A stretch of 29,711 bases of DNA from Candidatus Wallbacteria bacterium (GTDB lineage: Bacteria > Muiribacteriota > JAQTZZ01): NCBI GenBank assembly GCA_028687545.1, contig JAQTZZ010000050.1, positions 1-29,711 on the forward strand, in the 5' to 3' direction. Positions 1-5,873 of this stretch are shown piece after piece. The first letter of the stretch is position 1, and every line of letters begins with the position of its first letter. The notes below the pieces were generated by a model. It was not told the DNA's origin, made no database searches, and was given only the letters and a program-made list of their open reading frames with translations. Position numbers and translations under genes: made by a program.

Positions 1-1
1 C

Positions 2-208
2 GGGATCATGCTTCTGGGTCTTGTGCCGCTTTCAGTGACCAACTGGGGCATGATGCTCAACATCGCCGCCAAGCAGACAGGCGCCATCTATGTTCCTGAA
101 GCCCTGCCCTATTTCCTCACACCGATATTTTTTATCGTTGTTTTTCAGTTTGCCCTGATAAATTTTGCCACAGGCATTGAGGAATTGTTTGATCCCAGAT
201 TAAGGTAG
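2..208 (+). CDS. Opp/Dpp-family ABC transporter permease, C-terminal part (5' end outside window)
   Basis: The reading frame is open from the first bases and ends at a TAG at 206-208, so only the last ~68 residues are present. They contain hydrophobic segments (around LLGLVPLSVTNWGMMLNIA and LTPIFFIVVFQFALINFA) and finish with FDPRLR. A membrane tail ending in DPRLR or DPKLR is characteristic of the DppC/OppC inner-membrane permease family, which forms half of the transport channel for peptides, oligosaccharides or nickel. The next gene starts 8 bp downstream and encodes the matching ATPase, as expected for a permease-ATPase-ATPase operon. The substrate cannot be read from this fragment; the GH130 gene downstream hints at a sugar. 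Confidence 0.85.
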   Translation, partial: GIMLLGLVPLSVTNWGMMLNIAAKQTGAIYVPEALPYFLTPIFFIVVFQFALINFATGIEELFDPRLR

Positions 209-216
209 GTGAATCA

Positions 217-1185
217 GTGAGCATCATACTGTCAATAGATAAACTGGGAGTTACGTATTCCACTCACGGCGGCTGTCTGCGCGCACTGGATGAGGTAAGC
301 ATGGATTTCGAATCCGGCAGTGTCTCCTCCATCATAGGAGAATCAGGTTGCGGCAAATCCACCATGATCAAGGCCGTGATGGGAGTTATCCCGGAAAATG
401 CCCGAATCAGCCCGAACTCAAAAATAATATTTCAGGAGGAAAACATCCTGAAATTATCAGCCGAAAAACAGCGGCAGTTCAGGTGGAGGAAGGCTTCTAT
501 GGTTTTTCAGGCAGCCCAGAACGCCTTGAATCCCACCCTCAAAATTGAGGAACAGCTGAAAGATTCCATCTGGGATCATGACCCGCATTTTAAAAATGCT
601 GGGGATAGAATTCTCGAACTGCTGAGCATGGTGAGGCTCGATCCTGACAGAGTCCTTTCTGCATATCCCCACCAGCTTTCAGGCGGCATGCGGCAAAGGG
701 TAATCATCGCAATGTCAATGGTTCTGGACCCTGAGATGATCATCCTCGATGAGCCGACGACAGCACTGGATATGATCACCCAGCATTATATTTTTGATAT
801 ATTCCAGGAGATCCAGAAAAAGAAAAACCTGACCCTGATTCTGATCACCCATGATATCGCCATCGCAGCGAAACTTTCTCAAAACATGATCGTGATGTAC
901 GGCGGGGAGGTGATGGAAATTTCACCTACCGAACAGCTCTTTGCCAAACCGATTCATCCTTATACAAGAGGCCTGATAGATGCCATCCCGTTCATTGACG
1001 GAGATATTGTGAAGAAAAAACCGATTAAAGGGAGTCCGCCTGACCTGATCAATAAAATAACCGGCTGTGTTTTCAGCTCGCGCTGTGAATCCAGCCTGAG
1101 AATTTGTGAAACAGAGCGGCCCTACCCGGAAAAAGTGACTGAAAACAGATTCGTTTCCTGTCACAGGAAGGAGATGTTCTCATGA
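217..1185 (+). CDS. Opp/Dpp-type ABC transporter ATP-binding protein (OppD/DppD-like)
   Basis: This 322-residue protein is a complete ATPase subunit of an Opp/Dpp importer, acting on the cytoplasmic face of the permease dimer. It shows Walker A GESGCGKS (residues 41-48), signature LSGGMRQR (about 153), Walker B MIILDEPTTALD (about 174) and the H-loop THDIA (about 211). The C-terminal oligo_HPY extension follows (HPYTRGLIDAIP), with a Cys pattern (GCVFSSRC, ICE, VSCH). In OppD/DppD relatives those cysteines can bind an Fe-S cluster; that is family knowledge, not visible here. The start is GTG at 217, preceded by an AGGT-rich stretch at 203-210. The gene overlaps the next by 4 bp (ATGA), so the two are probably translationally coupled. 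Assignment to the D subunit rests on gene order. Confidence 0.93.
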   Translation: MSIILSIDKLGVTYSTHGGCLRALDEVSMDFESGSVSSIIGESGCGKSTMIKAVMGVIPENARISPNSKIIFQEENILKLSAEKQRQFRWRKASMVFQAAQNALNPTLKIEEQLKDSIWDHDPHFKNAGDRILELLSMVRLDPDRVLSAYPHQLSGGMRQRVIIAMSMVLDPEMIILDEPTTALDMITQHYIFDIFQEIQKKKNLTLILITHDIAIAAKLSQNMIVMYGGEVMEISPTEQLFAKPIHPYTRGLIDAIPFIDGDIVKKKPIKGSPPDLINKITGCVFSSRCESSLRICETERPYPEKVTENRFVSCHRKEMFS

Positions 1186-2180
1186 CGGCGCTGATCGAGC
1201 TGCGTGATGTGTACATGTTCTTTCCTGTCGGCAAAGACAGAACCATGCAGGCAGGCTATAATGTCAACCTTAAAGTCAGCCGGCAGGATATGATAGCAGT
1301 CATTGGTGAATCTGGCTGCGGTAAAACTACAATCGGAAAAATCTGTCTGGGAGTGCAGAAGCCCTCCCAGGGGGAAGTGGCTTACCAGGGAAACAATATC
1401 TGGAAAAAAGACTTCAAATGGTCCAGGGAGTTAAGATCATCAGTTCAGGTCGTTCATCAGGACTCATATGCGAGTTTGAATCCGGTGAGAACGGTTTTCC
1501 AGACACTGTCCGCTCCGTTGTATCACTATCAGATTGCCGGCAGCAGAGCAGAAGCCAAAAAAAAAGTGTCCGAGCTCCTCTCCTCGGTTGATCTCTGCCC
1601 GACCGATTATTACATGTCCAAGTATCCCTTTCAACTGTCCGGCGGTCAGCGTCAGCGCGTGTCCATTGCCAGAGCCACCATCCTGCAGCCCAAAGTGATC
1701 ATCGCCGATGAACCGGTCTCTGCTGTGGATGCTTCACTGAAACTTTCCGTCCTGGATCTGATGAAAAAGCTGAACAGCGAGCACGGCATTGCCTTTTTAT
1801 ACATTACGCATGATCTGGCTACAGCACGTTATTTTGCACCAGGGGGCAGGATCATCGTCATGTATCTCGGCAGAATCGTTGAGCAGGGAATTATCAGTGA
1901 AGCTGTCTCCTCCCCAGGTCATCCCTATCTGCAGGCGCTGATTTCCGCCATCCCTCCTTCTGATCCCCATAAAGCGAAAATACGGATAGAACTACCGCTG
2001 AAATCGTTTGATCTGCCTTCTGCGGCAGCCCCGCCTTCAGGATGCGTGTTCCATCCCAGATGCCCCTACGCCACGGATATCTGTGAAAGGGAAGCACCTG
2101 AACTGGCCTTAACAGCCAGATATTCAAACCGGCTGATCTCCTGCCATCACAAAGACACCATTCCCGGCTTCCATGATTGA
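1182..2180 (+). CDS. Opp/Dpp-type ABC transporter ATP-binding protein (OppF/DppF-like)
   Basis: This 332-residue protein is the second ATPase of the importer and would pair with the product of 217-1185. Visible motifs are Walker A GESGCGKT (42-49), signature LSGGQRQR (about 152), Walker B VIIADEPVSAVD (about 172) and THDLATA. The oligo_HPY tail has the canonical cysteine set (GCVFHPRCPYATDICE ... ISCHHK). The ATG overlaps the stop of the upstream gene by 4 bp. Its own stop lies inside the start region of the following small ORF (8-bp overlap). Length and motif order are normal for OppF/DppF. No periplasmic binding protein is visible here; it would lie upstream of the window. Confidence 0.93.
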   Translation: MTALIELRDVYMFFPVGKDRTMQAGYNVNLKVSRQDMIAVIGESGCGKTTIGKICLGVQKPSQGEVAYQGNNIWKKDFKWSRELRSSVQVVHQDSYASLNPVRTVFQTLSAPLYHYQIAGSRAEAKKKVSELLSSVDLCPTDYYMSKYPFQLSGGQRQRVSIARATILQPKVIIADEPVSAVDASLKLSVLDLMKKLNSEHGIAFLYITHDLATARYFAPGGRIIVMYLGRIVEQGIISEAVSSPGHPYLQALISAIPPSDPHKAKIRIELPLKSFDLPSAAAPPSGCVFHPRCPYATDICEREAPELALTARYSNRLISCHHKDTIPGFHD

Positions 2181-2406
2181 GATACTGAAATTATTTTTGA
2201 GAATTTCCCTCACTTTATGCATAATTTCCGCCATTCCTGTTCTTATCACTGACAGGGAATCTCCTGAGTTCATCATTTCGGTGATTTCCTTTTTTTTAAG
2301 CCTTTTTGTTGTAATTTCCAGTATCTGCATATTAAAATTTATTCCTGGCAACAATTCTGTGCATAGAGGTAACAATGAAACTCAAGGTCGAATTCAAAAA
2401 GTATGA
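2173..2406 (+). CDS. small hypothetical membrane protein between transporter and GH130 genes
   Basis: A 77-residue ORF begins with ATG inside the last codons of the OppF-like gene (8-bp overlap) and runs 32 bp into the next gene. The first ~60 residues contain two hydrophobic stretches (about 5-26 and 33-57) separated by a short polar loop (TDRESPE), which suggests a two-helix membrane peptide. The last ~15 residues are polar. I recognise no family. The ORF fills the only gap between the transporter and the GH130 gene, and both junctions overlap, which argues for a real translated frame that couples them. Its small size and unremarkable ribosome-binding site leave open that it is fortuitous. 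Confidence 0.4.
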   Translation: MIEILKLFLRISLTLCIISAIPVLITDRESPEFIISVISFFLSLFVVISSICILKFIPGNNSVHRGNNETQGRIQKV

Positions 2407-3388
2407 AAAAAACCCTGTCCTGACCGTTAATCCGGGAAACGACTGGGAATCAAAGGCAGTTTTCAATGCCGGGCTGATTTATAAAAACGGAAAATTTCAC
2501 ATGCTCTACAGAGCAATTGGTGAATACGAAAAATACATATCCAGAATCGGATATGCCTTGTCTGACGACGGCAGAAATTTCCGCCGCATGTCTGATCAAC
2601 CTGTTCTGGTGCCGGAATACGACTATGAACAGTATGGCTGCGAAGACCCCAGAATCACCGAAATCGGCAGTAAACTTTATGTGACCTATGTCGCTTACAA
2701 CAAAACTTCCCAGTATGGCTCTCACCCGCAGGCTGCACTGGCTGAAACCACCGACTTCTACCATTTCAAGAAGCTGGGATTGATCAGTCCTTTTATTTCC
2801 ATCAATAAGGATACGGTTCTGTTCCCGGAAAAGATCAACAATCAATATGTAATGCTCCACAGGGCGCACAACTGGAAGAAAGACGGGATCAGAAAAACAG
2901 AGGGGAAATTTCAGGTCAAATTGAATCAATCATGGTTGGACTGGGATTTAGATGAAATCCCGGATCATTTTCCCGAAAAGACCTCGATCTGGATCGCTGA
3001 TTCAGAGGATTTGACCCACTGGCATCATCACAGGGTCCTTTTTGAACCTGAATTCGCCTGGGAAAACTGTAAGATCGGGGGAGGCTGCCCGCCTGTCAAA
3101 ACCGGGTTCGGCTGGCTGATCATTTACCACGGGATTGAATCTCTGCCTGACGGCAAATTGATCTACAGAGCCGGATTGGCAGTATTGGATCTGCATGATC
3201 CTTCCAAGGTGATTTACCGGCACCCGGTGCCGATCATATCTCCTGAGCACAGTTATGAAACTGAAGGGGATGTGCCGCAGGTGGTGTTCCCGGAAGGGGC
3301 GGCCTTAATTGACGGCATGTTATATGTGTATTACGGCGGCGGCGACAAGTGCATCAATCTGGCCACAGGTACGATCAAGCCGGAGTGA
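2375..3388 (+). CDS. GH130-family glycoside phosphorylase (beta-1,4-mannooligosaccharide phosphorylase type)
   Basis: The 337-residue product is a five-bladed beta-propeller of the GH130 type, which phosphorolyses beta-mannosides to alpha-mannose 1-phosphate (some members hydrolyse instead). Family hallmarks are the opening YEKNPVL, FNAGLIYKNGKFHMLYRA, GCEDPRI with the expected general-acid Asp91, NKDTVLFPEKINNQYVMLHR, IYHGIE and the terminal YYGGGDKCINLATG. There is no signal peptide, so it is cytoplasmic. ATG at 2375 has AGAGGT at 2365-2370. It is the last gene of the transporter operon, consistent with phosphorolysis of imported oligosaccharides. Exact substrate and phosphorylase versus hydrolase activity cannot be decided from motifs alone. 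It is more divergent from the two GH130 genes at 13605-15870 than those are from each other. Confidence 0.9.
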   Translation: MKLKVEFKKYEKNPVLTVNPGNDWESKAVFNAGLIYKNGKFHMLYRAIGEYEKYISRIGYALSDDGRNFRRMSDQPVLVPEYDYEQYGCEDPRITEIGSKLYVTYVAYNKTSQYGSHPQAALAETTDFYHFKKLGLISPFISINKDTVLFPEKINNQYVMLHRAHNWKKDGIRKTEGKFQVKLNQSWLDWDLDEIPDHFPEKTSIWIADSEDLTHWHHHRVLFEPEFAWENCKIGGGCPPVKTGFGWLIIYHGIESLPDGKLIYRAGLAVLDLHDPSKVIYRHPVPIISPEHSYETEGDVPQVVFPEGAALIDGMLYVYYGGGDKCINLATGTIKPE

Positions 3389-3417
3389 AAGAGGCGCCAT
3401 GGCCATTCTTGTCCACT

Positions 3418-3804
3418 TTACACAATCAGCGCTAAATTTTTAATGCCTTTGAAATGCTTCAGGTTTAGAGTGGCAAGTTCAAGACCGCAGGTAATCGCTG
3501 AAGCGGCTATGAAGATGTCTGAAGGTGGTATCAATCTGTTTTTGCTTTTCAAATGCTGGAAAATTTCGGCTGCAGATTCGGCACATGCATAATCAAAAGG
3601 AACAATCCGGAAGCTTTTCAAAAGATATTCTGTGATCACTTCCCCTTTTGTTTTAAAGCCTGAGAGAAATTCAAACACAGTGATCGTGGAAATTGCAAAA
3701 GAATAATCCGTGGAGAGTTTCAGAAGTTGAGTATTCTCCTTGTTTTTAGCCCTGAAATATTCAATCAGAAGTGATGTGTCGACTAAAATTGCTCTGGTTG
3801 CCAT
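3418..3804 (-). CDS. vapC: VapC-type PIN-domain ribonuclease toxin
   Basis: The 128-residue protein is a single PIN domain. The acidic residues expected to bind Mg/Mn are visible: Asp9 (ILVDTSLLIE), Glu45 (TVFEFLSG) and Asp96 (PSDIFIAA). The C-terminal TLNLKHFKGI corresponds to the family's T(R/L)N..HF motif. VapC toxins cleave specific RNAs, commonly tRNA or rRNA, and are held inactive by VapB. The gene overlaps the upstream antitoxin gene by 22 bp, the usual antitoxin-first arrangement. It converges on the GH130 gene with a 29-bp gap. The catalytic set appears intact, so the toxin is probably functional; the target RNA is unknown. Confidence 0.92.
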   Translation of the reverse strand: MATRAILVDTSLLIEYFRAKNKENTQLLKLSTDYSFAISTITVFEFLSGFKTKGEVITEYLLKSFRIVPFDYACAESAAEIFQHLKSKNRLIPPSDIFIAASAITCGLELATLNLKHFKGIKNLALIV

Positions 3805-4022
3805 GTTTCAAGCCACTTTTTCATGGAATTGTATTCTTCCATGTCTTTGTCGGTCAGATGCGGGCCGTTGAGAAGAGTTTCTCTGATACTTTTGGAGTTC
3901 CCGTTTTTCCCTCCTTTTAAGGGTAAAACAATGACTTCCACCTTTTTGGCGGTAAAATCCGCAGGCAGATCAATTGTAAAACTGCCGTTCTTGATGGTTT
4001 TGATAGTCCTGATGGCTTGCAT
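3783..4022 (-). CDS. vapB: VapB-type antitoxin
   Basis: This 79-residue protein has an N-terminal DNA-binding-like beta segment (IKNGSFTIDLPADFTAKKVEVIVLPL) and a charged C-terminal half (LTDKDMEEYNSMKKWLETWQ), which would wrap the VapC toxin. A GTG two codons upstream is in frame, but it lies inside the AGGAGG (4028-4033). ATG at 4022 has ideal 5-bp spacing and is therefore chosen. The toxin gene follows with a 22-bp overlap. The promoter upstream carries a palindrome (4054-4063), consistent with the autoregulation usual for this family. The subfamily is not certain, but position and form fit a VapC partner. Confidence 0.85.
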   Translation of the reverse strand: MQAIRTIKTIKNGSFTIDLPADFTAKKVEVIVLPLKGGKNGNSKSIRETLLNGPHLTDKDMEEYNSMKKWLETWQPEQF

Positions 4023-4042
4023 CTGCACCTCCTTGAATCATA

Positions 4043-4071
4043 ATGATACAACCAATCCGGATTCAGGACAA
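4043..4071 (-). promoter_or_regulatory. vapBC promoter with palindromic operator
   Basis: Reading the minus strand, a -35-like TTGTCC (4066-4071) and a -10-like TATCAT (4043-4048) are separated by exactly 17 bp. The spacer contains the perfect 10-bp palindrome AATCCGGATT (4054-4063). The predicted transcript would begin just before the AGGAGG of vapB. A palindrome between the promoter boxes is where a VapBC complex would bind to repress itself; that role is inferred. Confidence 0.55.
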
Positions 4072-4186
4072 CAAATCAGATTTCATCCATTACGCCCTTT
4101 GGAAAGCGGAAAGTAAAAAAACCAAGTACCGTCCCCCTGTCTTGAGAAGAATCCGAATTATTGCAGGACGATTTCAGCAATTCCCT

Positions 4187-4222
4187 TTGATTTTTTAGCA
4201 ATATCTGAGATAATGTTGCTAA
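4187..4222 (+). promoter_or_regulatory. promoter with inverted repeat ahead of the orphan antitoxin-like gene
   Basis: TTGATT (4187-4192) and GATAAT (4209-4214) are spaced by 16 bp and point toward the small gene at 4264. A perfect 7-bp inverted repeat, TTAGCAA (4195-4201) and TTGCTAA (4216-4222), straddles the -10 box with a 14-bp interval. This is a plausible operator for an autoregulating antitoxin. Confidence 0.45.
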
Positions 4223-4263
4223 GCAGATACTGGCCATTTCATGCAGACTGAGGAAGGAAGACA

Positions 4264-4437
4264 ATGAAACAATCGATTGCCATCCCCAGGGAAGCGCTGT
4301 TGAGCATTCTCCGTTCCCTGCCCGAGCGAGCGCTTGTGGATCTATTCTGGGAGACCATGGTTGAAACAGACGAATCGCCGTTGAGCGATGATGAGAGGAA
4401 TCTGATCAGCAAGGGAAAGAAAGAGCACAGAAATTAA
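4264..4437 (+). CDS. short antitoxin-like protein, apparently without its toxin
   Basis: ATG at 4264 follows a purine-rich AGGAAGGAAG and opens a 57-residue frame ending in TAA at 4435-4437. It begins MKQSIAIPREALLSILRSLP, continues ALVDLFWETMVETDESPLSDDE and ends KGKKEHRN. This resembles small antitoxins that precede RelE/ParE-like toxins, whose C-terminus usually continues a few residues further (a short acidic or tryptophan-containing tail). Here the frame stops early and no toxin gene follows; the next object is a degraded gene on the other strand. It may be a toxin-less remnant, or an antitoxin that acts on a toxin elsewhere. Its own operator-like repeat suggests it is still regulated. 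Confidence 0.6.
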   Translation: MKQSIAIPREALLSILRSLPERALVDLFWETMVETDESPLSDDERNLISKGKKEHRN

Positions 4438-4469
4438 GTTCAGGCCAGCATGCTGATATCAGGCCGGTT

Positions 4470-4817
4470 TCAGGTGAAGACGGCATTTTCAGGCTCAGGG
4501 TTGGCAGATATCGAATACTTTTCTCCAGGGAAGAAGACAATATAATACTCATTTTCAGAGTCGGGCCGAGAGGCGACGTTTACAAGTAAGCACGGCATGT
4601 CCTTCGAATCGGCGTGCATAACGCCCGCACCGCTCGCCCCCTGCTGCGCAGGATCTCCCGGCGCAGGATAATAGTAATATTCTGTTCCTACGGGCGGAAG
4701 ACCAGACGCAAGCCAATATCGTAGTACCTGAAGCGGGGGGGCATGCTGCCCCGAAAAGCTGTACGGCAACCGCCGCCATCAACACTGCGGAAGCAGGAAT
4801 CCAGTCCTTGCCTTCAT
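4470..4817 (-). pseudogene. remnant of a small lipoprotein-like gene with frameshifts
   Basis: An ATG at 4817 is preceded by AGGAGAAG (4823-4830), a good ribosome-binding site, but its frame stops after 12 codons (MKARTGFLLPQC). The next frame continues with KDWIPASAVLMAAVAVQLFGAAC, ideal for a lipoprotein signal peptide with a lipobox Cys. A third frame supplies a soluble-looking domain running from about YYYYPAPGDPAQQG to YIVFFPGEKYSI and ending at 4470. Three consecutive frames that together make one sensible small lipoprotein suggest a gene broken by at least two indels. Sequencing error is possible but less likely for two events. I do not recognise the family. Confidence 0.45.
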
Positions 4818-4950
4818 CTGAACTTCTCCTCTATTCGAATAAATTTTCGCTATGTTTTCAAGAAATTAAAAGCCTGACAGATAAATTTCGATTCTACCTC
4901 AATATAGTACGTTTGTAAGGAATGCAGGAATGTTGAAAATTCAGGCGCGT

Positions 4951-4976
4951 CCCCTATTCCGCTCCCCTATTCCGCT
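4951..4976. repeat. 13-bp tandem direct repeat
   Basis: CCCCTATTCCGCT occurs twice back to back (4951-4963 and 4964-4976). The flanking GCGTCCCCTATTCC resembles short GGAATAGGGGACGC-type tails found near REP-associated transposase debris; that comparison is from memory. The repeat carries the stop codon of the gene at 4954-5415. Confidence 0.75.
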
Positions 4977-5415
4977 CTAAACCAAATATTGATCCCTGGG
5001 AATTAGCGGCACAGATTATATCGCCAGGTTCAGCAGGTTCCAAGATACCGTCGCCATCGTGATCGACTTCCAAAGTACCAGTAAATGTCCTGACAGTGGG
5101 TGTCATGGTAGAAGATATGGGAGTAAGAGTGATATTTTTCCCGGTGAGGTCCATTGTAGTGAGCTCTAAAGAAAGCAGTCCGGGGTAAAAGCCACTTTGA
5201 TAAGCAACGATTTCATAAGTATCTGGGTTCAATTCTGAAAAAATATAAGCACCACCACTGGAGGAAGTTGTCTCATTAATTTTCGAACTATTCTCCCAGA
5301 TGACAACACGGCAGTTAGCTCCTGAGATTACTGACCCATTTATTGTGAAGGCATCAGCAGGTGTAAAAAAAACGAATGCGATCAGGATAAGAGTCAAAGT
5401 AACCAAATGTTTCAT
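4954..5415 (-). CDS. exported protein with carboxypeptidase-regulatory-like domain, probably truncated
   Basis: From ATG at 5415 the frame encodes 153 residues. It starts with a clear signal peptide (MKHLVTLTLILIAFVFFTPADA). An earlier TTG at 5445 is possible, but it would put a polar decapeptide before the signal and is rejected. Residues ~25-100 (INGSVISGANCRVVIWE ... GGAYIFSELNPDTYEIVAY) look like a carboxypeptidase-regulatory/CnaB-type beta-sandwich. A later DHDGDGILEPAEPGD resembles an EF-hand/dockerin-type calcium loop. The protein stops soon after this loop. Its last residues (RNRGAE) are encoded by the 13-bp tandem repeat, which suggests that a longer protein was cut off by repeat debris. 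The product would be periplasmic or extracellular; its function is unknown. Confidence 0.65.
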   Translation of the reverse strand: MKHLVTLTLILIAFVFFTPADAFTINGSVISGANCRVVIWENSSKINETTSSSGGAYIFSELNPDTYEIVAYQSGFYPGLLSLELTTMDLTGKNITLTPISSTMTPTVRTFTGTLEVDHDGDGILEPAEPGDIICAANSQGSIFGLERNRGAE

Positions 5416-5523
5416 ACAGCATCCAAGTTTATCAGTGGTAAGCAAATTAGCTGGTTATGGCAAGATCTGTTCATGCCACAGTATGGTTGCCTGCTGTTGC
5501 CATCATTGGTGACATCCTGTTGA

Positions 5524-5703
5524 TTAGTGCTGTCGCTGTTCATGATTCTGATATTGGAAGTACTTCCATTCTGGCCGTTCTTGGTATGCAGTATCTGTCC
5601 ATCCAATAGATGTCCAAAGACTATCTACGACGCTTTGAACAGTAAAATGACCTGCAACAACTGCGAAAAGATAGCCAATAACACTCCCCATTAGACTGTG
5701 CAT
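5524..5703 (-). CDS. small hypothetical membrane peptide
   Basis: ATG at 5703 is preceded by AGGAGG with about 10 bp spacing and opens a 59-residue frame. The first ~30 residues (MHSLMGSVIGYLFAVVAGHF) form one hydrophobic segment; the rest is polar and aromatic (EWKYFQYQNHEQRQH). No family is recognised. An overlapping frame from about 5606 to 5412 encodes an Asn/Ser-rich stretch (NGSTSNIRIMNSDSTNQQ), so a frameshifted longer gene cannot be excluded. It lies downstream of the giant gene on the same strand, separated by 170 bp. Confidence 0.35.
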   Translation of the reverse strand: MHSLMGSVIGYLFAVVAGHFTVQSVVDSLWTSIGWTDTAYQERPEWKYFQYQNHEQRQH

Positions 5704-5873
5704 ATGGTTTTTTCCTCCTAGACTCTTCTTTAACAACCAAATAAATCCATCTTTTTGATATAGTGATATCGATCAATGGTTCTTTAATGCATTTTTCCCG
5801 TTTCCAAGCTTCTGAAAATCTCTACCTTACAAGTTATCGACTAGTCGCAGCCCAGGTCATTTCTTCGTTTGCT

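Noticed and set aside
4076-4264. 62-residue minus-strand frame upstream of the orphan antitoxin gene
   Set aside because: It has no ribosome-binding site, a composition unlike protein, and it covers the promoter/operator region of the plus-strand gene.
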